A program made the position numbers and the translations under genes. This document shows positions 7,784 to 15,882 of a stretch of DNA of 42,230 nt, piece after piece; within the stretch, counting starts at the first letter, position 1, and the number at the start of each line of letters is the position of its first letter. The notes below the pieces were generated by a model. That model worked only from the letters and a program-made list of their open reading frames with translations, was not told where the DNA came from and ran no database searches. Source of the stretch: Dehalococcoidia bacterium (lineage in GTDB: Bacteria; Chloroflexota; Dehalococcoidia; Tepidiformales; Tepidiformaceae); contig JAJEIT010000040.1 of the NCBI GenBank assembly GCA_022827945.1, forward strand, positions 1 to 42,230, read 5' to 3'.

Positions 7784-9841
7784 ATGCCGAACCGTCTTTC
7801 GGGCGAAACCAGCCCCTATCTCCTGCAGCACGCCGAGAACCCCGTCGACTGGTACCCCTGGGGTGACGAGGCCTTCGCGAAAGCCCGAGAGGAGGACAAG
7901 CCCGTCCTCCTCTCCGTCGGCTACAGCACCTGCCACTGGTGCCACGTGATGGCCCACGAGTCCTTCGAGTCGCACGAGACGGCCGGCGTCATGAACGAGC
8001 ACTTCGTCAACATCAAGGTCGACCGCGAGGAGCGACCCGACATCGATGGCGTCTACATGACCGCCGTGCAGGCGCTTACCGGGCAGGGTGGCTGGCCCAT
8101 GACCGTCTTCCTCACGCCCGACAAGAAGCCGTTCTTCGCCGGCACCTACTTCCCGCCCGACGACGCCCACGGCCGCCCCGGCTTCCCGCGCCTCCTCCAG
8201 ACCATCAGGACGACCTGGGACGAGCGCCGCGAGGACATCGTCAACTCCGCCGAGTCGATCAGCGACCAGCTCGCCGAGGCGTCCTCCCGCGCTGTTCCCG
8301 AGGAAGCGTTCGACCCAACCGTCGCTGCGAGCGCCGTGCAGGCGATGCTGCGCTCGGCGGATGATGTCTGGGGCGGTTTCGGCACCGCCCCCAAGTTCCC
8401 CGCCCCCGCCAACCTCGAGTTCCTCCTCTCGCGCGCCGCCCGCGCCGGCGATCCCGAGCACGCCAACGTCCGCGCCATGCTCGAACGCACGCTCTGGGGC
8501 ATGGCCAGCGGCGGGATGTACGACCAGATCGGCGGCGGCTTCGCCCGCTACAGCGTCGACGTTCAGTGGCTGGTGCCCCACTTCGAGAAAATGCTGTACG
8601 ACAACGCCGCGCTCGCCCGCGTCTACCTGCACGCCTTCCAGCTCTTCGGCGACCCCGCCCATGAGCGCGTGGTCCGGGAGACGCTGACCTACCTCGAACG
8701 CGAGATGCTCCATGAGGAGGGCGGCTTCTACAGCGCCCAGGACGCCGACAGCGAGGGCATCGAGGGCAAGTTCTTCCTCTGGACGACCGGCCAGATCGAG
8801 AGTCTTCTCGGCGACGACGCGGACGCCTTCAACCAGATCTTCGGCGTCACGCCCGAGGGCAACTTTTACGACCCCCACAACCCCGAGCTCATCGGCCGCA
8901 ATGTCCTCTCCCGCCGCACCGACCCCTTCCCCGCCGCGAATACGTCCGCCGAGCGCATCGATGGCTGGCGGCGCACCCTCTTCGAGGCGCGCTCCCGGCG
9001 CATCCCGCCCCAGACCGACGACAAGGTGCTGACCTCCTGGAACGGTCTCGCGCTCGCTCTCTTCGCGGAGGCCGCCCGCGTCTTCGGCGACGCGCACCTG
9101 CGCGAGATTGCCGAGCGCAACGCCCGCATCGTGCGCGAGCGCATGTGGTCGAACGGCGCCCTCCTGCACACGTACAAGGACGGCGTTGCCCGCATCGAGG
9201 GCATGCTCGAGGACTACGCCTACTACGGTCTCGGCCTCATCGAGCTCTACCAGCTCACGGGCGAGCGCGACCACCTCGACTGGGCGAACAATCTCCTCGA
9301 CGTGATCGTCGCCCGCTTCCACGACGACGAGGGCGGCGCGTTCTTCGAGACGGCCGAGGCCGCCGAGGAGCTGCTCTTCCGTCAGAAACCCCGCTTCGAC
9401 CAGGCGACGCCCAGCGGCGGCGCCTCCGCGGCCCGGCTCGCGCTCATGCTCCAGCGCTACGGCCTCCGCACCGACGGCGAAGTCATCGCCCGCGAGGTCG
9501 TCGCCGGCGTCCAGGGGCTCATTCTCGATGCCGCCACCGGTTTCGGGGCGACGCTTCAGGTCATCGACCTGCTCGCTTCGCCGCCGCGCGAGCTCGCCAT
9601 CGTTGGCGCACCCGAGGCGCGCGCTCCATTCGAGCGCGCGGTCGCCGGTCGCTTCCTCCCCGGCCTCGCCCTCGCTCCGGCCGCCGAGCCCAACGGCATC
9701 CCCTTGCTCGAAGGCCGTGAATCCGCTGAGGGCGGCGCCACCGCCTGGCTCTGCGAGAACATGGTCTGCCGGCTGCCCGCCGGCTCCCCGGAGCAGCTTG
9801 GCGGCCAGCTCAACGAGACCTTCCCGCCAATCCCCGACTAG
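7784..9841 (+). CDS. DUF255 thioredoxin-domain protein (YyaL/SPATA20 family)
   Basis: The 685-residue protein begins with the family hallmark [25 protein letters not shown] and [16 protein letters not shown] (CHWC at 50-53), then [24 protein letters not shown]. This is a thioredoxin-like domain of about 170 residues, followed by a long alpha/alpha-barrel region with [14 protein letters not shown] and [11 protein letters not shown]. The role is poorly defined; a redox or sugar-isomerase-like function is proposed for relatives, and the C-terminal half resembles N-acylglucosamine epimerase folds. The length is normal. The start has a TACACT -10 seven bases upstream and no ribosome-binding site, so it is probably leaderless. 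A thioredoxin follows 17 bases downstream. Confidence 0.92.
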   Translation: MPNRLSGETSPYLLQHAENPVDWYPWGDEAFAKAREEDKPVLLSVGYSTCHWCHVMAHESFESHETAGVMNEHFVNIKVDREERPDIDGVYMTAVQALTGQGGWPMTVFLTPDKKPFFAGTYFPPDDAHGRPGFPRLLQTIRTTWDERREDIVNSAESISDQLAEASSRAVPEEAFDPTVAASAVQAMLRSADDVWGGFGTAPKFPAPANLEFLLSRAARAGDPEHANVRAMLERTLWGMASGGMYDQIGGGFARYSVDVQWLVPHFEKMLYDNAALARVYLHAFQLFGDPAHERVVRETLTYLEREMLHEEGGFYSAQDADSEGIEGKFFLWTTGQIESLLGDDADAFNQIFGVTPEGNFYDPHNPELIGRNVLSRRTDPFPAANTSAERIDGWRRTLFEARSRRIPPQTDDKVLTSWNGLALALFAEAARVFGDAHLREIAERNARIVRERMWSNGALLHTYKDGVARIEGMLEDYAYYGLGLIELYQLTGERDHLDWANNLLDVIVARFHDDEGGAFFETAEAAEELLFRQKPRFDQATPSGGASAARLALMLQRYGLRTDGEVIAREVVAGVQGLILDAATGFGATLQVIDLLASPPRELAIVGAPEARAPFERAVAGRFLPGLALAPAAEPNGIPLLEGRESAEGGATAWLCENMVCRLPAGSPEQLGGQLNETFPPIPD

Positions 9842-9858
9842 CAACCGGAGGCATCCCC

Positions 9859-10707
9859 ATGACCGCTCCCTCTCCCGTCCTCGAAGTCACCGACGAGACC
9901 TTCGCCGAGGCCGTCATTGAGGAATCGAGGAACCGTCCCGTTGTCGTCGACTTCTGGGCTGAGTGGTGCGGTCCCTGCCGCGTTCTGAGCCCCATCATCG
10001 AGCAGGTCGCCGCCGAGTTCGGCGAAGACGTGCTGCTCGCCAAGCTCGATACCGACCGCAACCCCCTCATGTCGACCGCGCACGGCATCCAGGCCATCCC
10101 CTCCGTCAAGGCGTTCGTCGATGGGGAGGTCGCCAGCGAGTTCGCGGGCGCCCTCCCCGAGGAGCACGTCCGCGCCTTCTTCGCCCAGCTCGTGACCTCG
10201 CCCGCCGAGGCGGCCGCCGCCGAGGCCGAGGAGCTCGCCGCCTCCGGCGACCTTGCCGCCGCCGAGGCGCGCTACCGCGAGATGCTGGAGGAGGACGACG
10301 AGAACGCCGATGCTCTCACCGGCCTGGCCGCCATCCTCCTCGAGCGCGACGACCGCGAGGGGGCTGAGGAGTTGCTTCAGCGCGCCGGCAGCGACCGCCG
10401 CGCCAAGGCCCTCCGCCACCACATCTTCCTCGCCGAGTTCTCCAGCAAGCACGACCCCGCAGAGCTCGAGCAGGAAGCCCGCCTCGACCCCGAGGATCCC
10501 CGCGCCCGCTACCGCTGGGGCGTCATGCTCGCCGCCTTCGGACGGTACGAAGAAGCCCTCGACGAGCTGCTCGAGTCGGTTCGTCTCGACCGGCGCTTCG
10601 CCGATGACGCCGCCCGCAAGGCGGTGCTCGCCGTCTTCGACATCCTCGGTCTCGAGAGCACGCTCGTGCGCGAATACCAGCGCCGCCTCACGCAGCTCCT
10701 CTTCTGA
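9859..10707 (+). CDS. Thioredoxin-TPR protein (CnoX/YbbN-like)
   Basis: The 282-residue protein has an N-terminal thioredoxin domain with VVDFWAEWCGPCRVLSP (CGPC at 37-40) and the cis-proline segment IQAIPSVKAF. Its helical C-terminal half is rich in Ala/Glu and behaves like TPR repeats (about 115-282), the architecture of CnoX/YbbN, a redox holdase that hands clients to GroEL. Unlike E. coli CnoX it keeps a canonical CGPC, so it may be redox-active. A GGAGG at 9846-9850 lies before the ATG. It is co-directional with the DUF255 gene and probably cotranscribed. Confidence 0.88.
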   Translation: MTAPSPVLEVTDETFAEAVIEESRNRPVVVDFWAEWCGPCRVLSPIIEQVAAEFGEDVLLAKLDTDRNPLMSTAHGIQAIPSVKAFVDGEVASEFAGALPEEHVRAFFAQLVTSPAEAAAAEAEELAASGDLAAAEARYREMLEEDDENADALTGLAAILLERDDREGAEELLQRAGSDRRAKALRHHIFLAEFSSKHDPAELEQEARLDPEDPRARYRWGVMLAAFGRYEEALDELLESVRLDRRFADDAARKAVLAVFDILGLESTLVREYQRRLTQLLF

Positions 10708-10783
10708 ATCGGTCCACGGCGGCCACGCCAATCCGGGTGAAGGCCGGGCTGAAGGCTGGTCTATTGACGGCGCGCATAGGAAG

Positions 10784-11905
10784 ATGAGCGTTCGAAAATG
10801 GATGGAGAACCCCGAAATTATGATCATCCACATGGTCGAAGGCGCCTCGGATGAGCAGACCGAGCGGGTAATCGACCGAATCGTCGGCGACTACGGTCTC
10901 CAGTGCCAGACCATGGTGGGCGCCGGAAGCATGGTCATCGGCGTCAAGGGCATGGCCGGCATTATCGACGAGGGTCGAATCACCGAGCTTCCCGGCGTCG
11001 ATCGCGTCATCCGCATCACCGAGAAGTACAAGGACGCCAGCCGCAATTTCCACCACGAGGACACGGTCGTCGACGTCAACGGCACGCTCGTGGGGGGCGG
11101 GAGCCTCACCATCTTCGGTGGCCCCTGCGCCATCGAGACCGAGGACCAGGCCGTGGAGTCGGCCGTCATGGCCCGCGATGCCGGCGTTGACATCCTCCGC
11201 GCCTTTGTCGACAAGTCCCGGACCAGCCCCTACGACTACCGCGGCCTCGATATCGCCCGCGGCCTCGACATTGTGAAGTCGATGAAGGCGGCGACGGGCC
11301 TCCCTGTGGTCTGCGAACTCATTGACCTGCGCCACCTCGAGGCGTTCCTCGATGCCGGTATCGACGTCATCCAGATCGGGGCCCGCAGCGCCCAGTACTC
11401 GCCGCTTCTCGAGGAACTCTCGCGCATTCGTACCCCGGTCGTCCTCAAGCACGGCTTCGGCAATGACCTGAACGAGTGGCTCTGCGCTGCCGCCTACATC
11501 ATGTCGGGCCTCGACCGGGCGGGGAACCACACAGGCGCCGGTAACCCGAACGTCATCCTCTGCTACCGCGGCATCCGCTCGTTCGAGTCCGAGACCCGTT
11601 TCGCGGCTGACATCTCCATGATTCCGCAGGTGCGGAAGAAGTCGCACCTGCCCCTCATCGCCGACCCCTCCCACAGTTCCGGCGACCGCTCCCTGGTCGA
11701 GCGCGTCTCCTACGGGTTCGTGGCGGCGGGCGCGAACGGCCTCGAGTTCGACATCCACTGCAACCCCGAGGAAGCTCTCTGCGACGGCCGCCAGGCCGTG
11801 CGCGAGGAGGCGGGCCGCATCGTGACCCATGCCCGCCAGATCCATGCGTTGCTCGCCGAGAACGGCGTCGAGGCTGGCGTGGTTGCTGCCGCCGCCTCGA
11901 AGTAG
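10784..11905 (+). CDS. aroF: DAHP synthase, AroF type with N-terminal ferredoxin-like domain
   Basis: It condenses phosphoenolpyruvate and erythrose-4-phosphate in the first shikimate step. An N-terminal regulatory-type domain (MIIHMVEGASDEQTERVI...) precedes the barrel. The barrel has FGGPCAIE (metal Cys), DKSRTSPYDYRGL, QIGARSAQYSPLLEEL, VILCYRGIRSFE, DPSHSSGDRSLV (metal His) and FDIHCNPEEALCDG. Several positions differ from the usual KPRTSPY, ERGIRTFE and EVHP motifs. Start uncertain: ATG 10784 follows AGGAAG too closely, while ATG 10802 and ATG 10820 would give 367 and 361 residues; 10820 best matches the family N-terminus. An upstream extension through the thioredoxin gene is rejected. 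Confidence 0.9.
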   Translation: MSVRKWMENPEIMIIHMVEGASDEQTERVIDRIVGDYGLQCQTMVGAGSMVIGVKGMAGIIDEGRITELPGVDRVIRITEKYKDASRNFHHEDTVVDVNGTLVGGGSLTIFGGPCAIETEDQAVESAVMARDAGVDILRAFVDKSRTSPYDYRGLDIARGLDIVKSMKAATGLPVVCELIDLRHLEAFLDAGIDVIQIGARSAQYSPLLEELSRIRTPVVLKHGFGNDLNEWLCAAAYIMSGLDRAGNHTGAGNPNVILCYRGIRSFESETRFAADISMIPQVRKKSHLPLIADPSHSSGDRSLVERVSYGFVAAGANGLEFDIHCNPEEALCDGRQAVREEAGRIVTHARQIHALLAENGVEAGVVAAAASK

Positions 11906-11923
11906 CGGGACGGTCGAGCGGCG

Positions 11924-12511
11924 ATGCTCCTGAAGCGCGAGACGCTTGAGGGCATCGCCCAGGGTCGCATCACCCTCGCCTTCCGCCGCTGGAAGCGCCC
12001 TACCGTGCGCGCCGGTGGCGAGCTGCGCACCGCCGTCGGCGTGCTCGCCATCGACGCGGTGGATGCCATCGCTGAAGCCGACATAACAGATGCCGACGCC
12101 CGCAGCGCCGGCTACGGCGGCCGGGACGACCTCATCGCCGAGCTCAACCGGCGCTCTGAGGGCGACGTGCATCGCGTCGCCCTCCACCTTGCCGGCGCCG
12201 ACCCCCGCACGGCCCTCCGCGAGCAGGACGCCCTGGACGACGAGGCCGTCACGGCCATCGCTGCCCGGCTCGACCGCTTCGACCGGTCCAGCCGCCGCGG
12301 CCCCTGGACCGAGACCGTCCTGCGCCTCATCGAAACGGCGCCCGGCGTGCGCGCCCCCGACCTCGCCGCCTCCCTCGGCCGCGAGACCCAGCCGTTCAAG
12401 CGCGATGTGCGCAAGCTCAAGGAGCTTGGCCTCACCGAGAGCCTGAAGGTCGGCTACCGCCTCTCGCCGCGCGGTCGTGCCTGGCTCGCCACCCTCGACG
12501 GCGAGCGCTAA
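11924..12511 (+). CDS. ASCH-like domain with C-terminal winged helix
   Basis: The 195-residue protein starts MLLKRETLEGIAQGRITLAFRR, then RAGGELRTAVGVLAI and DADARSAGY, resembling ASCH/PUA-like domains that bind RNA or nucleotides. After a linker near 95-120, the C-terminal part (APGVRAPDLAASL ... FKRDVRKLKELGLTESL ... YRLSPRGRAWL) reads as a winged-helix DNA-binding domain. I recall similar two-part proteins in Actinomycetota, with no known function. It lies 18 bases after aroF and may share its transcript. Its TAA overlaps the convergent orphan gene by four bases (CTAA). Confidence 0.75.
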   Translation: MLLKRETLEGIAQGRITLAFRRWKRPTVRAGGELRTAVGVLAIDAVDAIAEADITDADARSAGYGGRDDLIAELNRRSEGDVHRVALHLAGADPRTALREQDALDDEAVTAIAARLDRFDRSSRRGPWTETVLRLIETAPGVRAPDLAASLGRETQPFKRDVRKLKELGLTESLKVGYRLSPRGRAWLATLDGER

Positions 12512-12888
12512 CCGCCGGGCTCGTCCAGCGACAGGTCCCGCTCGACCTCGCCCCGCGCCAGCTTCCCCAGGCGTTCCGGCAGGTCGCGCGTTCCGAACCG
12601 CCACGCCACGGCCTCCTCGAAGACTTCCGCCGTCTCGGTGGGTATCCCGCCCTCGCCGGCGAGGATCCACGCCCCCGCGAGCAGGCGCAGGTGGTACGCT
12701 GCTGCGCCGCCGTACAGTTTCTTGTCCGCCGCTGCCGCTTCCGTCGCCAGCTCCTCCGTGACCCGCTGGGCCAGCGCCTCGGCCGGCCCTGCCACCAGCG
12801 GGTCCGCGTCCACCGTTCGCCCGAACGAGGTCATCAGCCGCCCGTAGTTCTCCTCGGTGATCAGGGGCCGTCGCCGGAAGAGCCGCAT
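12508..12888 (-). CDS. Small hypothetical helical protein
   Basis: I do not recognise this 126-residue protein. It begins MRLFRRRPLITEENYGRLM, is rich in Ala, Glu and Leu, and appears to be nearly all helix with no signal peptide or membrane segment. It has one internal segment, KKLYGGAAAYHLRLLAGAWI, that could be a hydrophobic core helix. The ATG at 12888 is supported by a perfect-looking TATGAT -10 six bases upstream on the minus strand, so the message is probably leaderless. The frame stays open upstream to 13281, but that part would be antisense to mobA and is rejected. Confidence 0.68.
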   Translation of the reverse strand: MRLFRRRPLITEENYGRLMTSFGRTVDADPLVAGPAEALAQRVTEELATEAAAADKKLYGGAAAYHLRLLAGAWILAGEGGIPTETAEVFEEAVAWRFGTRDLPERLGKLARGEVERDLSLDEPGG

Positions 12889-12894
12889 CGCGCC

Positions 12895-12922
12895 ATCATA
12901 GCGAGCCGCCCTCGCGTACCCT
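12895..12922. promoter_or_regulatory. Back-to-back leaderless promoters
   Basis: The 40-base divergent gap holds TATGAT on the minus strand (12900-12895), six bases before the orphan gene ATG, and TACCCT on the plus strand (12917-12922), six bases before the mobA ATG. The two -10 boxes are 16 bases apart, so each lies where the other's -35 contact would be. No good TTGACA is seen for either. Confidence 0.6.
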
Positions 12923-12928
12923 GAGCCC

Positions 12929-13606
12929 ATGACGGAAGGCGTGACCGGCATCATCGTCGCCGGCGGCTTGAGCCGCCGCTTCGGCTCCGACAAGGCCTCC
13001 GCCAGCCTGCGCGGCCGGCCCCTCCTCCAGTGGGTGCGTGACGCCCTCGCCCCGGCCGTCGACGAGATCGTCATCGTCACCGCCACCGGCCAGACCCTTC
13101 CCCCCATGCACCCCGCCGTGCCCGCAACCGTCGTCGAGGATCGCGAGCCCGAGCGCGGGCCGCTGGCCGGCCTCGCGGCCGGGTTCGAGGCCGCCGCGTC
13201 CCCGGTCTGCTTCGCTACCTCCTGCGACGCCCCCCTCCTCCGGACCGCCGTCGTCGAGCGCATCATCGGCGCCCTCGGCAACCACGACGCCGTCGTTCCT
13301 GAAATCGATGGTTTCCAGCAGCCGCTCGCTGCCGCCTACCGCCGCGAACCCTGCCTGGCCGCTGCGGAGGCGGCGCTGGTTGGCGGCGGTAACAGGGTCA
13401 TCGACGCCTTCACGGATGTGGACGTGCTCGCCCTCGGTGAGGACCATTTGACCCGCGTCGACCCCGACCTCCGCAGCTTCCGCAATGCCAACACGCCCGA
13501 GGAGCTGGCCGCTATCGCCGCGCTGCTCGACTCGCCTGCTCCTGCCACCCCCTCCCCCCGCCGCAAGCGCGCCCGGGCCCGCACCAAGAGCCGCCGCCGC
13601 CACTAA
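12929..13606 (+). CDS. mobA: Molybdenum cofactor guanylyltransferase
   Basis: A 225-residue nucleotidyltransferase that attaches GMP to molybdopterin. It has the MobA signature GIIVAGGLSRRFGSDKAS (7-24), RGPLAGLAAGFEA, the metal-binding SCDAPLL and the C-terminal FRNANTPEEL. After about residue 205 there is a strongly basic tail (RRKRARARTKSRRRH) that is not part of the usual fold and may bind nucleic acid or a partner. The start is placed at ATG 12929 because a TACCCT -10 sits six bases upstream. Confidence 0.9.
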   Translation: MTEGVTGIIVAGGLSRRFGSDKASASLRGRPLLQWVRDALAPAVDEIVIVTATGQTLPPMHPAVPATVVEDREPERGPLAGLAAGFEAAASPVCFATSCDAPLLRTAVVERIIGALGNHDAVVPEIDGFQQPLAAAYRREPCLAAAEAALVGGGNRVIDAFTDVDVLALGEDHLTRVDPDLRSFRNANTPEELAAIAALLDSPAPATPSPRRKRARARTKSRRRH

Positions 13607-13619
13607 GCCCCGTCCTGCG

Positions 13620-13663
13620 TACAATTCGCGGTTGGCGCCCCGCGACGGGGCCGATCGAAAGGA
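13620..13663 (+). promoter_or_regulatory. Promoter and leader hairpin of the LLM gene
   Basis: A TACAAT -10 lies at 13620-13625, without a clear -35. It is followed by a perfect six-pair hairpin, GCCCCG-CGA-CGGGGC, at 13637-13651, and then GAAAGGA (13657-13663) as ribosome-binding site for the ATG at 13674. No U-run follows the hairpin, so it is not a terminator. It could stabilise the mRNA 5' end. Confidence 0.45.
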
Positions 13664-13673
13664 CACGAAGGCC

Positions 13674-14750
13674 ATGAAGGTTGGAAGCGGATTCGGCGGT
13701 GGCTGGATCACGGATGCAGCAGAAGGCGCGAGGCGCGCCGAGGAACTCGGTTTCGACTTCGCCAACGTGGCGGAGACCGCCCATGACTCGATGCTCGCCG
13801 CCACCCTCGCGGCGAATGCCACGGAGCGGCTGGAGATCGCGACCTCCGTCACGATCGCCTTTCCCCGCGTCCCCATGGTCCTCGCGATGCAGGCCTGGGA
13901 CATCCAGCACCTGAGCAAGGGCCGTTTCGCCCTCGGGCTGGGTAGCCAGGTGAAGGGCCACAACCAGCGCCGCTTCAGCGTGCCCTGGGTGCCGCCCGCC
14001 CCGCGCATGAAGGACTACATCAGGACGCTCAAGGCCATCTGGAAGACCTTCCAGACGGGCGAGAAGCCCGACCACGTCACCGAGCACTACCAGTTCACGC
14101 TCATCAACCCCAACTTCAACCCCGGTCCCATCGAGTACCCCGCCCCCAAGGTGATGCTCGCCTGCGTGGGCGCCGGCATGGCCCGTGCCGCCGGCGATGT
14201 CGCCGATGGCGTCTACCCCCACGGATTCATGACCGACAAGTACATGCGCGAGGTGGTCCTCCCCAACATCGCCATCGGCCTGCGCCGCTCCGGCCGCACA
14301 TGGGATGACATCGAGCTTTCCGGCGGCGGCTTCACCGTCTTTGGCGAGAATGAGTCCGAGATCGAGCAGGGCCTCGAGGCGCTGCGCCAGCCCATCTCCT
14401 TCTACGGCTCGACCCGCAGCTACCACGACGTCTTCGAGATCCACGGCTGGAAGGACCTCGGCATGCAGCTCCACTCCCTCTCGCTTGCAGGCAAGTGGGA
14501 CGAGATGCGGCAGGTCATTCCGGAGGACGTCCTCCGCGGGTTCGCCCAGACCTCGACCTACGACAACCTCCCCAACTTCATCCGCGAGAACCGCGAGTAC
14601 GCCAGCCGCGTCGGCTTCGGCATGCCCGTCAAGACCCCCGAGCAGCGTGAGCGCTTCGACCACATCCTCGGCGAGATCCAGAAGGTCGAGGTGCCCGGCG
14701 TGCCCCGCGGGCTCGAGGATGCCGTCCTCCCGAGCGCGGCCGCGTCCTAG
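13674..14750 (+). CDS. LLM-class F420-dependent oxidoreductase (TIGR03617-like)
   Basis: The 358-residue protein starts MKVGSGFGGGWITDAAEGAR and shows AEELGFDFANVAETAHDSML, ERLEIATSVTIAFPRVPMVLA, LSKGRFALGLGSQVKGHNQRRF, and YPAPKVMLACVGAGMARAAGDVADG. These match bacterial luciferase-like, F420-dependent oxidoreductases of the TIGR03617 type found in actinobacteria and Chloroflexota. The substrate is unknown. It is longer than the LLM protein at 5985-6905 and not closely similar to it. GAAAGGA at 13657-13663 precedes the ATG. The nuclease gene begins 10 bases downstream. Confidence 0.87.
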   Translation: MKVGSGFGGGWITDAAEGARRAEELGFDFANVAETAHDSMLAATLAANATERLEIATSVTIAFPRVPMVLAMQAWDIQHLSKGRFALGLGSQVKGHNQRRFSVPWVPPAPRMKDYIRTLKAIWKTFQTGEKPDHVTEHYQFTLINPNFNPGPIEYPAPKVMLACVGAGMARAAGDVADGVYPHGFMTDKYMREVVLPNIAIGLRRSGRTWDDIELSGGGFTVFGENESEIEQGLEALRQPISFYGSTRSYHDVFEIHGWKDLGMQLHSLSLAGKWDEMRQVIPEDVLRGFAQTSTYDNLPNFIRENREYASRVGFGMPVKTPEQRERFDHILGEIQKVEVPGVPRGLEDAVLPSAAAS

Positions 14751-14760
14751 GCGCCGGCCC

Positions 14761-15417
14761 GTGGCCGAGCGCAGGGACGGTCCCTACGTCTGGCTGACCT
14801 GGCTCGCCCAGTGGATGAGCGGGCAGAACACCTGTGAGTGGGCCGTCTGGTTCAAGGCCAACTGGCAGGACTACGAGCGTGTGCCGGACGAGACCGACTG
14901 GGCTGCCTACCGCGCCCGCCACACGAAACTGCTGAGGGAAACCCACCGCGCGCTCAACGGTGAGGGCTACCGCGTAAAGCGCGAGAACCAGAACCGCTTC
15001 ACGTATCGGCACGAGGGTTCGGCCGACGTGGTCGTGGGCGGCAAGCCCGACCTCGTGGCCCTCGGTGAGCACGACAACATCGTCCTTGATGCCAAGACCG
15101 GCAGGGCCCACGACTGGCACGAGTTCCAGGTCCTGATCCCGATGGCGCTTCTGCCGCAGTCAAACCTGGACGAGCACCGCGAGCGCCGCTTCCGCGGCCG
15201 ACTCGTCTACGAGGACGGCGCCGTCAGGAACTTTGACCAGCGCCAGGCAGACGACATCCTCGAGCAGCTCCCGTACTTCCTCGACATTCTCGGCGGCCCC
15301 GAGGAGGGAGCCATGCGCGTCCCCAGCTGGCAGGAGTGCCGCTACTGCCCCATCAGCAAGACGCACTGCCCCGAGCGCATCGAGGCCGCGCCCGCCGGGG
15401 AGTGGGACGAGGGCTAG
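14761..15417 (+). CDS. Cas4/RecB-like PD-(D/E)XK nuclease with putative Fe-S cluster
   Basis: This 218-residue protein has the nuclease core GKPDLVALGEHDNIVLDAKTG: Asp97, Asp110 and Lys112 form the D...DxK site, and the following EFQVLI supplies the motif-IV-like Gln123. One cysteine lies N-terminal (NTCEW, Cys25) and three lie at the C-terminus (ECRYCPISKTHC: 193, 196, 203), the ligand layout of the [4Fe-4S] cluster in Cas4 and AddB-type nucleases. No cas, add or rec genes are adjacent. The GTG at 14761 is the best start, 10 bases after the LLM stop; an upstream open stretch inside the LLM gene is a shadow. The stop overlaps the convergent SnoaL gene at CTAG. Confidence 0.75.
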   Translation: MAERRDGPYVWLTWLAQWMSGQNTCEWAVWFKANWQDYERVPDETDWAAYRARHTKLLRETHRALNGEGYRVKRENQNRFTYRHEGSADVVVGGKPDLVALGEHDNIVLDAKTGRAHDWHEFQVLIPMALLPQSNLDEHRERRFRGRLVYEDGAVRNFDQRQADDILEQLPYFLDILGGPEEGAMRVPSWQECRYCPISKTHCPERIEAAPAGEWDEG

Positions 15418-15881
15418 AGCCGGCCCGGGTGCCCCGGATGGTCCTCGGGAGTCGCCTCGACGCCGGGCGTGAAGCTCCCGATGCCCACGACTTCCCGCCG
15501 CGCGAAGAGCCACTCCCCCTCCACCTTCTCGACCTCGTCCACCCAGCGCCCCCAGTAGTGCATCTGCTCCATCGTGCCCTTGAGGCGGTGAAACGCGTAG
15601 ACGTACGACTGCGCTCGCGCCGTCGTTTCGCCCGTCAGCTCGATCTGCACGTTTGTCAGGTGGTGGCTGGTGGCGTGGAAGCCGACAAGGATGCCCGTGA
15701 GCCGCTCCGCGATCGCCTCCCGCCCGCGGTAGTCGCCCCAGTACACGCCCAGTCCGTCCGGGGCGAAGCACGCGGCTGCTCCCACGGGATCGTTCGCGTC
15801 GATGCGGTCGGCGTACCGCACCATCAGCCGGGTGATGGCGTCGCGGTCCAGCAGGTCGCGCAGGGCGTCGGCGTCGGACAT
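15414..15881 (-). CDS. SnoaL-like (NTF2-fold) protein
   Basis: A 155-residue protein with the SnoaL_4 pattern: helix ALRDLLDRDAITRLMVRYADRIDANDPVGAAACFAPDG, then GREAIAERL, TSHHLTNVQIELTGE and MHYWGRWVDEVEKVEGEW. This is the cone-shaped NTF2 fold found in polyketide cyclases, dehydratases and steroid isomerases. No catalytic assignment is possible. It starts one base after the stop of a second SnoaL-like gene, so the two are cotranscribed and may form a heteromer. Confidence 0.82.
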   Translation of the reverse strand: MSDADALRDLLDRDAITRLMVRYADRIDANDPVGAAACFAPDGLGVYWGDYRGREAIAERLTGILVGFHATSHHLTNVQIELTGETTARAQSYVYAFHRLKGTMEQMHYWGRWVDEVEKVEGEWLFARREVVGIGSFTPGVEATPEDHPGHPGRL

Positions 15882-15882
15882 A

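Noticed and set aside
7775-9844. A 689-codon open frame antisense to the whole DUF255 gene
   Set aside because: The forward protein is clearly conserved. The reverse product is a repetitive Val/Gly/Glu/Leu translation of GC-biased codons with no motif.
14761-15417. Cas4 of a CRISPR-Cas adaptation module
   Set aside because: No cas1, cas2 or repeat array is present in the window. The Cys and nuclease motifs alone also fit non-CRISPR RecB-family nucleases.
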